A stretch of 64,000 bases of DNA from Azospirillum oryzae (lineage in GTDB: Bacteria; Pseudomonadota; Alphaproteobacteria; Azospirillales; Azospirillaceae). Below the pieces are notes generated by a model, which searched no databases, was not told the origin of the DNA, and saw only the letters and a program-made list of their open reading frames with translations. Positions 38,649-47,408 of the stretch are shown piece after piece; position 1 is the stretch's first letter, and the number at the start of each line of letters is the position of its first letter. Both the position numbers and the translations under genes were made by a program. The stretch lies in contig NZ_FXAK01000005.1 of the NCBI RefSeq assembly GCF_900177515.1, forward strand, positions 194,501-258,500, in the 5' to 3' direction.

Positions 38649-40325
38649 ATGAGCGTCACGGGATGGGACGACACCGAATCCTATACGCTTCGCGGCGCCG
38701 GCCCCCGCGGATCGGGTGACGGGGTCGCCCGTGCCGGCGGATCGTCCCTGCTGACCCGCGTCATTCTGATGATCGTCGGCTCCACCTTGCTGGTCGGGCT
38801 CATCGCCATGGGCGTGTCGTCCGTGCTGGTCGGCCGGCAGCAGCGCGACGCGCTGACCCACCGCGCGACGCTGGTCGGCACGCTGCAGGCCTCGGCCATG
38901 GGGCAGGCGGTTTGGGAGTTCGATACCCGCGCGGTCGAGGCGATGATCCGCGGCCTGATGGCCGAGGATCCGGCGGTGCGCAGCGTCAAGGTGTGGGCGG
39001 CGACCGGCGGGCGCGGCGGACATGGCGAACCGCTGGTGGAGCTGGACCGGCCGGCCGGCCGCGCCGAACTGGCGACCGTCGAACGCAAGATCCACATGTC
39101 CGACAGCAGCGGCGAGCGCACGATGGTCGGCCTGCTGCGCATGACCTATTCGCTGGAGGAGGCGGAAAGCGCCACCCTGACGGCGCTGGCACCGATGGCC
39201 GGTCTGGTCTTCTTCTCGCTGCTGGCGGTCATCGGCATGATCAGCGTGCTGCTGAACCGGCTGGTTCTGGCGCCGCTCGCCCGGCTGACCCGGTCGGCCG
39301 GGGCCATCGCCGCCGGCGACTACCGCGTGCGCCTGCGCAACAGCCGCTCCGACGAGATCGGCCAGCTGACGGTCGCCTTCAACCACATGGCGGAAACCGT
39401 CCACGACTATACCGAGCGGCTGGAGCAGCGCGTCGCCGAACGGACGGAGGAGCTGCGCCAGTCCAACGAGCAGCTGGCGGTCGTCAACCGGCAGGTGATG
39501 GACAGCATCCAGTACGCCAGCCTTCTGCAGTCTGCCATCCTGCCCGACGAGCGCGAGATGGCGCGGCGGCTGGAGGGCCTGTGCGTGCTGTGGCGGCCGC
39601 GCGACGTGGTGGGCGGCGACTTCCACATCTTCCGCGAGCTGGAGGACGGCCGCTTCCTGATCGGCGTCGCCGACTGTTCCGGCCATGGCGTGCCGGGCGC
39701 CTTCATGACGATGACGGTGTCGGCCATCCTCGACCATGTGCTGTCGGAAACGCCGGACAGCGATCCGGCGGCGATCCTGGGCGGGCTGAATCGCATGGTG
39801 CGCGCGGCGCTGGCCCGCGGGCGCGACAACCCGCGCTTCGACAACGGGCTGGACATCGGGCTGTGCCTGGTGCGGCCGGACCAGGGCGACCTGCTGTTCG
39901 CCGGCGGCCGGATCGGCCTGCACATCGTCGATCCCGGCGCGGACGAAGTCGGCGAGGTCAAGGGCGACGCGCAGAGTCTCGGCTATCGCCGCTCCGACAT
40001 CGGCCACCGCTTCACCACCCACCGGGTGGAGCTGGCGCCGGGCCGCAGCTTCTACCTGACCACCGACGGCTTCCTCGATCAGGCCGGCGGCGCCCGCGGC
40101 TTCGGCTTCGGCAACCGCCGCTTCAGCACCATGCTGCTGGAGCACGCGACGATCCCGATGGCGGAGCGCCGGGCGGCGTTCGCGCAGGCCCTGGCCGAAC
40201 ATCAGGGCGAGCGGGCCCAGCGCGACGACATCACGCTGGTCGGCTTCACCGTTTCCCCGACCAATTCGGCGTCGGCCATGGTAACGCTTGCCGACGCATC
40301 CTCATCCCACCCCGTCCACCCGTAA
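38649..40325 (+). CDS. siaA: SiaA-like membrane PP2C/SpoIIE phosphatase
   Basis: 558 residues. Two membrane helices (about 31-55 and 185-208) flank a ~125-residue periplasmic sensor region; then a HAMP domain (RLTRSAGAIAAGDYRVRLRN), a coiled coil (RVAERTEELRQSNEQLAVVN) and a PP2C/SpoIIE phosphatase domain (~300-545) with metal-binding Asp residues in VVGGDFHIF and IGVADCSGHGVPGAF and a C-terminal QRDDITLVGF. Known role in Pseudomonas: dephosphorylates SiaC, freeing it to activate the diguanylate cyclase SiaD. The gene order siaA-siaB-siaC-kinase-siaD supports the same role here. The periplasmic signal is unknown. Confidence 0.92.
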   Translation: MSVTGWDDTESYTLRGAGPRGSGDGVARAGGSSLLTRVILMIVGSTLLVGLIAMGVSSVLVGRQQRDALTHRATLVGTLQASAMGQAVWEFDTRAVEAMIRGLMAEDPAVRSVKVWAATGGRGGHGEPLVELDRPAGRAELATVERKIHMSDSSGERTMVGLLRMTYSLEEAESATLTALAPMAGLVFFSLLAVIGMISVLLNRLVLAPLARLTRSAGAIAAGDYRVRLRNSRSDEIGQLTVAFNHMAETVHDYTERLEQRVAERTEELRQSNEQLAVVNRQVMDSIQYASLLQSAILPDEREMARRLEGLCVLWRPRDVVGGDFHIFRELEDGRFLIGVADCSGHGVPGAFMTMTVSAILDHVLSETPDSDPAAILGGLNRMVRAALARGRDNPRFDNGLDIGLCLVRPDQGDLLFAGGRIGLHIVDPGADEVGEVKGDAQSLGYRRSDIGHRFTTHRVELAPGRSFYLTTDGFLDQAGGARGFGFGNRRFSTMLLEHATIPMAERRAAFAQALAEHQGERAQRDDITLVGFTVSPTNSASAMVTLADASSSHPVHP

Positions 40326-40344
40326 GGCAGGTCGTCAAGGAACG

Positions 40345-40890
40345 ATGAAAGGCAACGAACTCTTCAACCTGCAGGAGCTGCTGTCGCGGCAGAAGCTGCT
40401 GATCTGCTTCAGCGGCCCCTTCAGCCACAGCGTCATCGAGGAGCTGGGCAAGGCGGTCCGCAACCATCTTGAAAATGAGCGGATCGAGAAGTCGGCGATC
40501 ATGGACGTCTTCTCCGTCTATGTGGAGCAGGCGCAGAATGTCCGCAACTACACGGCATCCCGCGAAGCGCTGGGCCGGCCGATCCCGGCCAACAGCGGCA
40601 TCGTCGTGATCGGCAAGGAGGGCGACCACTATGTCGTCAGCTCCGGCAATCTGGTGGAGGCGGACGACGTCCCCGGCCTGTCGGCGATGCTGGAGAAGCT
40701 GCGCGGGCTGGACAAGGCCGGCCTCAAGGCGGTCTACAAGGAACAGTCGCGCAAGCCGCGCGAACCGGGCGCCAGCGGCGCCGGACTGGGGCTGATCGAC
40801 ATGGCGCGAAAGGCCACCCGGCCGCTGGAATACTCGCTGCGCGCGGTCGACGACGCCTATTTCTTCTTCAGCCTTGAAGTCCAGCTATAA
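40345..40890 (+). CDS. siaB: SiaB-like protein kinase of the partner switch
   Basis: 181 residues, soluble, of the SiaB family (MKGNELFNLQELLSRQKLLI at the start; FSGPFSHSVIEELGKAVRNH; ending with GLGLIDMARKA and FFFSLEVQL, a degenerate GHKL-type ATP-binding end). Known homologues phosphorylate SiaC on a Thr and so oppose SiaA. Start chosen at the ATG at 40345, with AAGGA immediately before it; the frame is open further upstream but that part has no family similarity. It follows siaA by 19 bases and precedes siaC by 20 bases, so the genes form one operon. Confidence 0.9.
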   Translation: MKGNELFNLQELLSRQKLLICFSGPFSHSVIEELGKAVRNHLENERIEKSAIMDVFSVYVEQAQNVRNYTASREALGRPIPANSGIVVIGKEGDHYVVSSGNLVEADDVPGLSAMLEKLRGLDKAGLKAVYKEQSRKPREPGASGAGLGLIDMARKATRPLEYSLRAVDDAYFFFSLEVQL

Positions 40891-40910
40891 GAAATCACGG
40901 AACACGCATA

Positions 40911-41285
40911 ATGGACAGTTTGCGGATCGAGGCAACCTCCTGCTCGCCCCTGATCGATTTCGATCCGGCGGCCGGGCTGCTGCGCATCGAAGGCGAATCC
41001 TATCCGGAAAATTCCTTCGATTTCTACGCGCCGGTGTTCGGCTGGCTGGAGGAGTATCTGAAGGCCCCCGCCCCGGCGGTGGTGCTGGACATCGGGCTGA
41101 GCTATCTCAACACCAGCAGCATCAAATGCATGATCGACGTGCTGGAGATGCTGGACGGCGCCCACCAGAACGGGCAGACGGTGTCGGTGCGCTGGCATTA
41201 CGACAGCGACAACGACCGCGCGCTCGACATGGCCGAGGAATTCGCCGAGGACGTGTCGCTGCCTTTCGAAATTCTGGCGCACTGA
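40911..41285 (+). CDS. siaC: SiaC-like regulatory phosphoprotein
   Basis: 124 residues, DUF1987/SiaC family. The phospho-acceptor motif is present: SYLNTSSIKCM, with the Thr at residue 68, the same number as the T68 phosphorylated in P. aeruginosa SiaC. Known mechanism: unphosphorylated SiaC binds the N-terminal helical stalk of SiaD and promotes its active dimer; SiaB phosphorylates SiaC and SiaA reverses it. Here two downstream proteins (kinase and cyclase) carry the same kind of N-terminal stalk, so SiaC may have two clients. Confidence 0.93.
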   Translation: MDSLRIEATSCSPLIDFDPAAGLLRIEGESYPENSFDFYAPVFGWLEEYLKAPAPAVVLDIGLSYLNTSSIKCMIDVLEMLDGAHQNGQTVSVRWHYDSDNDRALDMAEEFAEDVSLPFEILAH

Positions 41286-41305
41286 TCGCGCACTGAGCAC
41301 CCGGG

Positions 41306-42208
41306 ATGACGATGCGGTCGCAGGAACAGGAGCTTCGTCAGTGGGTTCAGCGGCTGGCCGAGGATCCGGCCAATGCCGACAACCCGCTGCTGGCGGAATT
41401 CCAGACTTTGGCGGAACGGCACGGCAAGCTTTTGCGCCAGTTCCGCAAGATCGCCAAGATCAGCGACCGCCTCCAGACCGAGACCAAGGAGATGGCGCTG
41501 CAGCAGCGCCAGTTCGTGCTGATGGTCAGCCACGAATTCCGCACGCCGCTGGCGATCATCGACAGCGCCTCGCAGATGCTGGAGCTTGAGCCGAAGCTGC
41601 CGGTTTCGGCGATGCCGCGGGTGGGCAAGATCCGCAACGCGGTCCAGCGGATGCTGCACCTGATCGAACGCTGCCTGACCAACGACCGGCTGGGCACCGC
41701 GGCGGCGCGGCCGATGGCCTTCGACCTCGCGGCGATGCTGACCGCGCTGGTGGGCGAGGTGGGAGCGTCGGCCTGCGGCCACCGGGTCGAGCTGCATGGC
41801 GCCGACCGTCCTCTCCCGATCCCCGGCGACCGCGACCTTTTGGCGATTGTGTTTTCCAACCTGCTGGAGAACGCTGTCAAATACTCGCCGAACGGGGGGA
41901 CGATCCGTGTCGACCTTTCGGCCGGTGAGGGCCAGGTCACGGTGGGGATCACCGACGAGGGAATCGGCGTCAATGCGGCCGACGCGGCGCGGCTGTTCGA
42001 CAAGTATTTCCGCGCGTCGAACGCCGCCGGAACGACCGGTGCCGGACTGGGGCTCCACCTTGCCCGCTGCATCGTGGACACCCACGGCGGCGGCATCTCG
42101 ATGACGAGCGAGTTGGGACGGGGATCGGCCTTCACCGTCCGTCTGCCGGTGCCGCGGGCCGAGGTCCGGGCGAACGCGGCGGCTCCGGTGGCGGAGGAGA
42201 CGTCGTGA
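41306..42208 (+). CDS. Soluble histidine kinase with SiaD-like N-terminal stalk
   Basis: 300 residues. Residues ~7-65 are clearly homologous to the N-terminus of the cyclase encoded next (33 of 58 aligned residues identical by my count, sharing IAKISDR, an RLAE segment and QT.T..MA). Then a HisKA domain with phospho-His76 (MVSHEFRTPLAII) and a GHKL ATPase with N-box LLENAVKYSPNGG, DEGIGV and GAGLGLHLARCI. No membrane segment, PAS or receiver domain. It is inserted between siaC and siaD, 20 bases after siaC and overlapping siaD by 4 bases. Known Pseudomonas siaABCD lacks this gene. I infer that SiaC controls it through the shared stalk. Its response regulator is not in the operon; unlinked regulators are possible. 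Confidence 0.88.
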   Translation: MTMRSQEQELRQWVQRLAEDPANADNPLLAEFQTLAERHGKLLRQFRKIAKISDRLQTETKEMALQQRQFVLMVSHEFRTPLAIIDSASQMLELEPKLPVSAMPRVGKIRNAVQRMLHLIERCLTNDRLGTAAARPMAFDLAAMLTALVGEVGASACGHRVELHGADRPLPIPGDRDLLAIVFSNLLENAVKYSPNGGTIRVDLSAGEGQVTVGITDEGIGVNAADAARLFDKYFRASNAAGTTGAGLGLHLARCIVDTHGGGISMTSELGRGSAFTVRLPVPRAEVRANAAAPVAEETS

Positions 42209-42993
42209 CCGGCGATCCCAAATCCGCCGGCGCCGGGCTTGAGGGCGCGAAAGTGATGGGTTTGCCCAGACGCTGGGCCTTGCGGCGGGGAACGGTGGGC
42301 ATGATGCTGCAGGAACAGAAAATCCAGGACTGGCTCGCCCGCCTTGCGGAGAACCCGGATTATGCCGCCCATCCGCTGATGAGGGAATTCCGCGCCCTCG
42401 CCGACGAGCATCTGAAGCTGATGCGGCAGCTGACCAAGATCGCCAAGATCAGCGACCGCATGCAGACCGACACCCGCCAGATGGCGCGGGCGCTGCACGC
42501 CGCCTCGCAGACCGATCCGCTGACCGAACTGCCGAACCGCCGCCAGATGATCGAACGGCTGGAGGCGGAGCTGTGCCGTGTCGGCCGCAACGGCGGCGGC
42601 TTCGCGCTGATCATGCTGGACATCGACCATTTCAAGGACGTGAACGACGCCTTCGGCCATGCCGCCGGCGACCATGTTCTGGTTGAAGCCGCCGGCCTGC
42701 TGCGGCGGAACCTGCGCGGGCACGACCTGTGCGCCCGCTGGGGCGGCGAGGAGTTCCTGATCCTGCTGCCCGACACCGATCAGGTCCAGGCCGAAGCTGT
42801 GGCGGAAAAGCTGCGGGACATCATCGCCCGCCATCCCATCGCGCATCAGGAGCACGACATCGCCGTGACCCTGAGCCTGGGCGTCGCCGCCTACCGCGAG
42901 GGGCGGACGGCCGATGCCTGCATCCAGGCGGCCGACGATGCGCTGTACATCGCCAAACGCGCCGGACGGAACAGGTGGGCCGCGGCGGCCTGA
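42205..42993 (+). CDS. siaD: SiaD-like diguanylate cyclase
   Basis: 262 residues: an N-terminal helical stalk (~36-95, same family as the stalk of the preceding kinase), then a GGDEF domain (TDPLTELPNRRQM; metal-binding DIDHFKDVND; active site WGGEEF). An RxxD inhibitory site (RGHD) lies five residues before GGEEF, so product feedback inhibition is expected. It makes c-di-GMP; in Pseudomonas SiaD promotes aggregation and biofilm. GTG start at 42205 overlaps the kinase stop (GTGA) after a good GGAGGAG, which suggests translational coupling; an ATG at 42301 nearer the conserved stalk is possible. The stop abuts the convergent AI-2E gene with no gap. Confidence 0.92.
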   Translation: MTGDPKSAGAGLEGAKVMGLPRRWALRRGTVGMMLQEQKIQDWLARLAENPDYAAHPLMREFRALADEHLKLMRQLTKIAKISDRMQTDTRQMARALHAASQTDPLTELPNRRQMIERLEAELCRVGRNGGGFALIMLDIDHFKDVNDAFGHAAGDHVLVEAAGLLRRNLRGHDLCARWGGEEFLILLPDTDQVQAEAVAEKLRDIIARHPIAHQEHDIAVTLSLGVAAYREGRTADACIQAADDALYIAKRAGRNRWAAAA

Positions 42994-44889
42994 CTAAGGC
43001 TGCGGAGACGTTGCCTCGGGAGCCGGGGCCGCAACCACGCCGATGTTCAATTCCTCCAACTGCGCCAGGGCGCCGGCCATGTCGGTGGCGACCAGATTGG
43101 CGTCGGTCTCAGCACTGGCGCGCTCAGGGACCTCGGCTTCCGGATGGGCGCTCCACAGGCAGAGCAGGATCGGCACGCGCGGGCCGAAATGCAGGCGCAG
43201 ACGGCGCAGCATCCGCCGGCAGTGACCGAGGGCCGAGGGATTGAGGGAGGACAGCACCACCGCATCCACGCCCGTGGTGCCCAGGCTGGCGATGGCGCGG
43301 GACGACGCCTTCTCGCACGGGATGACGTCGGCCTGGATGCCGCGGCCGGTCAGCAGATAGGCGAGAACCCCGGCCGCCGCTTCATCCAGATTGTTGCGCG
43401 CAGCGACGCAGAGAACGCGCCGCGCCGGGTCGGCGGCGACCGTCTCCGTCAACTCGTCCAGCAGGCTCGCCATGCCCTCCGCCACCGCCTGCCGTCCATC
43501 CGGATTCAGGCGGCCGCGCTGGCGGTCCTGCTCGGCCAGCGACAGGGCGGGAAGCAGCAGGCCGTCGGCCAGTTCGACCGGGCTGCAGGCGCCGAGCCGC
43601 TCCTCGGCAAGCTCCGTCGCCTCGGTGGGGTCGCGGGCGAGCAGGCGCTGGTACACCTTCGCCTCGTCGGGCAGGACGGGGCGGTCGCCCAGCATAACCT
43701 CCAGGAAATGCAGCTGCGGCACATGGCGGCCCAGCACGACGAGGCACACCGTCAGCGGCGTCGCCAGCAGCAGCCCGACGGGTCCCCACAGCGTCGTCCA
43801 CACCACCGCCGCGACGATGATGGCAAGGGACGACAAGCCGGTCGCTGTGCCGTAGAGCCAGGGCTCCACCACATTGTTGGAGAACAGCTCCACCGCCACG
43901 AACAGGGCGACGCACAGCAGCGGCAGGGTCCAGCCGGTGTCGACCGCGAAGGACAGCAGGATCGGAAAGGCCGACGCGATCACCGGCCCCAGGAACGGGA
44001 TGAAGCGCAGAACCGTCGCCATCAATCCCCACAGCAGCGGATTCGGCACGCCAAGCAGCCACAGCCCGATGCCGATCGGCAGACCGTAGGTGACGTTCAC
44101 CACCACCTGCATCAGCAGATAGCGGCTGACCCGCTCGCCGGCGTCGTTCATCGCTTCCGTCGTGCGGCTGAGGTCGCCGGAGCCGACCAGACGGATCAGG
44201 CGGTCGCGCAGATCCTCCCGCTGCAGCAGCATGAAGATGGTGAAGACCAGCACCATGCCGGCGGTGGCGATGGGCGTCATCGCCGGGCCGAGAACCCGGC
44301 TGGCGAGATCGAACACGCCGGTGTCGGACTGGTCGATGCGCACCGGCACGGGTTCGCGGCGCGGCGGGGTGGCGGAGCCGGCCTGCGGAGACGTGGGCCC
44401 GGCGGTGGAGCCCTGCTGCTCCTTCGGCGCGTTGCCGGTTGCGTTCTCCAGCTCCTGCTTGAGATCGCGGAAGGCCTCCGTCGCCTGCTGGATGGCACCG
44501 CGGTCGCCGGTCGTCGCGGTGGCGCTGCGCAGGGATTCGATCTTGGTGTGGATGTTGCGCTGGTAGGTCGGCAGATTGTCGGCGAGATCGCCGAGCTGGC
44601 TGCCAACGACCGCGCCGAAGCCGATGACGGCGAGGAACAGCAGGACCACCACCGCCAGCACCGACGGCACCCGGCCGAGACGCCAGCGCTCCAGCCGGCT
44701 GACGATGGGCGTCAACACGAAGCCGAGAAGGATCGCCAGGGCGATCGGCATCAGGATGTCCGCCGCCACATACAGCGTCACCACGATCAGCGTGATGATG
44801 AGCAGGATGGTCTGGATGGAGACGGGCGGAGCGGCCTTCGTCACCGCGATGGGGCGTGCCTGCAGCCGGCGGGCGGTGTCCTCGGCCAT
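42994..44889 (-). CDS. AI-2E (PerM)-family membrane protein with extra C-terminal cytosolic domain
   Basis: 631 residues. Residues ~1-420 are an AI-2E/PerM-type transporter: paired N-terminal helices, a soluble loop with a Pro/Gln-rich insertion (~150-185), then a helical core with FIPFLGPVIASAFPILL and LFSNNVVEPWLYG, which are family hallmarks. Most relatives end soon after; here a further ~200-residue cytosolic part (RRVLCVAARNNLDEAAAGVL, then VDAVVLSSLNPSALGHCRRML) resembles a Rossmann-like, B12-binding-type fold without the cobalamin His motif. Members export small molecules or exchange ions; the substrate is not predictable. It is convergent with siaD, stop to stop with zero bases between. 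Confidence 0.85.
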   Translation of the reverse strand: MAEDTARRLQARPIAVTKAAPPVSIQTILLIITLIVVTLYVAADILMPIALAILLGFVLTPIVSRLERWRLGRVPSVLAVVVLLFLAVIGFGAVVGSQLGDLADNLPTYQRNIHTKIESLRSATATTGDRGAIQQATEAFRDLKQELENATGNAPKEQQGSTAGPTSPQAGSATPPRREPVPVRIDQSDTGVFDLASRVLGPAMTPIATAGMVLVFTIFMLLQREDLRDRLIRLVGSGDLSRTTEAMNDAGERVSRYLLMQVVVNVTYGLPIGIGLWLLGVPNPLLWGLMATVLRFIPFLGPVIASAFPILLSFAVDTGWTLPLLCVALFVAVELFSNNVVEPWLYGTATGLSSLAIIVAAVVWTTLWGPVGLLLATPLTVCLVVLGRHVPQLHFLEVMLGDRPVLPDEAKVYQRLLARDPTEATELAEERLGACSPVELADGLLLPALSLAEQDRQRGRLNPDGRQAVAEGMASLLDELTETVAADPARRVLCVAARNNLDEAAAGVLAYLLTGRGIQADVIPCEKASSRAIASLGTTGVDAVVLSSLNPSALGHCRRMLRRLRLHFGPRVPILLCLWSAHPEAEVPERASAETDANLVATDMAGALAQLEELNIGVVAAPAPEATSPQP

Positions 44890-44988
44890 GATCGTCGGGC
44901 TTTCCGGATGGGAGAATGCCCGACAGGAACACCGGCGGCACCCGCACGTTCCCTCGCCCGCCGCGTGGAGGCGGGCGCCCGCAATGCA

Positions 44989-46020
44989 TCAAGGAAGCGG
45001 CTGCTGTTGCGTGATGCAGTGGATGCCGCCGCCGCCGCGCACAATGTCGAGGGCTGCGATCTGCACCACCTCGCGGTCGGGGAAGGCCTTGCGGACGACG
45101 CGGTAGGCCTCGTCGTCGGCCGGATCCTCGAAGGCCGGCATGACGATGCCGCCGTTGGCGATGTAGAGGTTGGTGTAGGACAGGGTCAGGCGCACGCCGT
45201 TCACGTCGCGGCGGGCCGGCTGCTGGATCGGGATGACCTCCAGTTCGCGGCCCTTCGCGTCGCGGGCGCGCTTCAGCCGGTCGAGATTGTCCTGAAAGAT
45301 CTTGAAGTTGGGATCGCCGGGATCGTCGGTGGTGATCGCCATCACCACGCCGGGGCGGACGAACAGCGCGATCTCGTCGATGTGGCCGTCGGTCTCGTCG
45401 TCCTGATAGCCCTGCCCCAGCCAGATCACCGTCTCGACGCCGAGATGGTCCTTCATCTGCTGCTCGATCTCCTCCCGCGACAGGCCGGGATTGCGGTTGG
45501 GGTTGAGCAGGCATTGTTCGGTGGTGATCAGCGTCCCCTCCCCGTCGACATGGAAGGAGCCGCCTTCCATCACCAGGGGCGCGGAAAAGCAGGGGAGCTT
45601 GAGGTGGTCGAGGATCAGGCGGCCGACCTGCTGGTCCTTCTCGCAGCCGTCGTAATTGCCGCCCCAGGCGTTGAAGCCCCAATGGACGCCGGCCAGCCCG
45701 CCCTTGCCGTCGACGACGAAGCTGGGGCCGGTGTCGCGGATCCAGGAATCGCTGATCGGCAGCGGCAGGATCTGGATGCCGGCACCGCAGGCGAGCGATG
45801 CCTCCGCCACATCCGCCGGGTCGCACACCATCGTTACCGGCTCGAAGCGGGAGATGGCCTGCGCGACCTCGGCGTAGGCGTCGCACGCCGCGTCGAAGGC
45901 ACCCTCCGGCCAGGTTTCCGGCCGGCACGGCCACGCCATCCAGCAGCCGCTGTGGGGCGCCCATTCGCCGGGCATGTGGAAGCCTTGGCCCGTCGGCATC
46001 GGGGCGTTCGGTGTCGTCAT
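44989..46020 (-). CDS. aguA: Agmatine deiminase
   Basis: 343 residues, usual family length. It has the guanidino-group-modifying fold with WAPHSGCWMAWP at the start, DSWIRDTGPSFV, GGNYDGCEKD, EGGSFHVDGEGTLITTEQCL, and the catalytic cysteine (C335) in GGGGIHCITQQ near the C-terminus, all as in AguA. It hydrolyses agmatine to N-carbamoylputrescine and ammonia in the cytosol. No N-carbamoylputrescine amidase gene is adjacent. It sits beside the potFGHI transporter and shares the window with puuA/puuB-like genes, fitting an agmatine/putrescine-use cluster. Confidence 0.93.
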   Translation of the reverse strand: MTTPNAPMPTGQGFHMPGEWAPHSGCWMAWPCRPETWPEGAFDAACDAYAEVAQAISRFEPVTMVCDPADVAEASLACGAGIQILPLPISDSWIRDTGPSFVVDGKGGLAGVHWGFNAWGGNYDGCEKDQQVGRLILDHLKLPCFSAPLVMEGGSFHVDGEGTLITTEQCLLNPNRNPGLSREEIEQQMKDHLGVETVIWLGQGYQDDETDGHIDEIALFVRPGVVMAITTDDPGDPNFKIFQDNLDRLKRARDAKGRELEVIPIQQPARRDVNGVRLTLSYTNLYIANGGIVMPAFEDPADDEAYRVVRKAFPDREVVQIAALDIVRGGGGIHCITQQQPLP

Positions 46021-46290
46021 GCGTCGATCCCCCTACCCGTTTTTAAAAGTCCCTGCCCGTCGCGGCGGCCGCGTGTTTCAAACCGCGAGCCTCAGAACCG
46101 CAAGACCCAAACCGCCAGACTGGGACATTTTCCGTCCCGGTCCACCCTAACCACGGGAGCGCGCATTTGGCAATCGCGTCCACGGCAGCGGGCACTTGGC
46201 CTTATGGCAGAGGAACTTTTGAACGGACGCGACATCGGGTCGCGTCGGCATGCCGGGAGGGGGGCCGGCATGAAGGCCGTCGGCGGCCGA

Positions 46291-46413
46291 TCAGGCGCCG
46301 GACGGCGGGCGCAGGGCGCGGCGGGCGGTGACCGTACGGGTGGTCGAATAAGCACTGGAAACGGGACTGAAGAATCCGAGTCTCAACAAGGGGAACCACA
46401 GGAGCGCGCGCAT
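46291..46413 (-). CDS. Possible small peptide, 40 aa
   Basis: The minus strand encodes MRALLWFPLLRLGFF followed by a Ser/Thr and Arg-rich tail ending RPPSGA. The N-terminus resembles a short signal peptide with a possible cut after SSAYS. AAAGAGG lies about 7 bases before the ATG. It is isolated between aguA and potI, and no homologue is recognised. It could be spurious, since short open frames are common in GC-rich DNA. Confidence 0.3.
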   Translation of the reverse strand: MRALLWFPLLRLGFFSPVSSAYSTTRTVTARRALRPPSGA

Positions 46414-46532
46414 GGCACGGCCTCTTTCGCTGTTGCAGATGGCTTCAACATAGCAAAAGAAGCGGGCAATTGCCATCCATGGCGGCAGAATTCTCCCCTG
46501 CGCGGATGGATGGGGTGCTGGGATCGTTTGCG

Positions 46533-46562
46533 GACCGGCCGGACTATGGCGTCCGGCCGGTC
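46533..46562 (-). terminator. Perfect 12-bp palindrome after potI
   Basis: GACCGGCCGGAC (46533-46544), loop TATGGC, and GTCCGGCCGGTC (46551-46562) start 12 bases past the potI stop. There is no T run, so it may be an RNA-stabilising 3' hairpin or a Rho-linked end rather than a full intrinsic terminator. Confidence 0.5.
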
Positions 46563-46574
46563 TCCAGACTTCGG

Positions 46575-47408
46575 TCAACCGTTCTGGATCGCCATCTGTT
46601 CGTCGCGTTTGCGCTGGCGTTCCTGGCGGGCCATGACGATGCTGGCGACGAAGATGCCGGTCGCCACCACCAGCACCATCAGGGTGGCCAGCGCATTGAT
46701 CTGCGGGCTGATGCCGAACTTCACGCTGGAGAAGATCACCATCGGCAGCGTCGTCGATCCGGGGCCGGAGACGAAGCTCGCCACCACCACGTCGTCCAGC
46801 GACAGGGTGAAGGCCAAGAGCCAGCCGGCGACCAGCGCCGGGGCGATCAGCGGCAGGGTGATGACGAAGAACACCTTGGCCGGGCGGGCGCCCAGATCCA
46901 TCGCCGCCTCCTCCAGGCTGCCGTCCATGCCGGCCAGCCGCGACTGGATGACCACCGCGACATAGGACATGGTGAAGGTGGTGTGGGCGATGGTGATGGT
47001 GGTGACGCCGCGCCCGTCGGGCCAGCCCACCCACTGCTCCATCGCCACGAACAGCAGCAGCAGCGACAGGCCGGTGATGACCTCCGGCATGACCAGCGGC
47101 GCGGTGATCATGCCGCCGAACAGCGTCCGGCCGCGGAACCGGCCGAACCGGGTCAGCGCCAGCCCGGCGCAGGTGCCCAGCAGCACCGCCAGCGTCGCCG
47201 ACACCGCCGCCACCTGGAAGGATAGCAGGGCGGCGTCCAGCAGCGTGTCGTTGTGGATCAGCTCGCCATACCATTTGGTCGAGAAGCCGGCCCACACCGT
47301 CACCAGCCGCGACTCGTTGAAGCTGAAGACGATCAGCAGCGCGATGGGGACATAGAGGAAGGCATAGCCGAACAGCAGCGCCCAGGACAGGAAGCCGAAC
47401 CGTTTCAT
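46575..47408 (-). CDS. potI: Putrescine ABC transporter permease PotI
   Basis: 277 residues, about six membrane helices, binding-protein-dependent permease fold. The EAA loop (LEEAAMDLGARPAKVFFVIT) that contacts the ATPase is present, and the sequence follows PotI/PotC throughout (YVPIALLIVFSFNESR; SLDDVVVASFVSGPGSTTLP). Start is the ATG at 47408, which overlaps the potH stop as ATGA, so the two are translationally coupled; the frame is open further upstream but only as overlap with potH. Last gene of the pot operon. A hairpin follows the stop. Confidence 0.93.
   Translation of the reverse strand: MKRFGFLSWALLFGYAFLYVPIALLIVFSFNESRLVTVWAGFSTKWYGELIHNDTLLDAALLSFQVAAVSATLAVLLGTCAGLALTRFGRFRGRTLFGGMITAPLVMPEVITGLSLLLLFVAMEQWVGWPDGRGVTTITIAHTTFTMSYVAVVIQSRLAGMDGSLEEAAMDLGARPAKVFFVITLPLIAPALVAGWLLAFTLSLDDVVVASFVSGPGSTTLPMVIFSSVKFGISPQINALATLMVLVVATGIFVASIVMARQERQRKRDEQMAIQNG

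Larger units (their letters stand above)
46021..46574. other. Intergenic region between aguA and potI
   Basis: About 550 bases. It holds a 40-codon reading frame with a fair ribosome binding site (46291-46413, listed separately) and a strong palindrome just after potI (46533-46562). Otherwise I see no gene, RNA or regulatory element. Confidence 0.4.
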
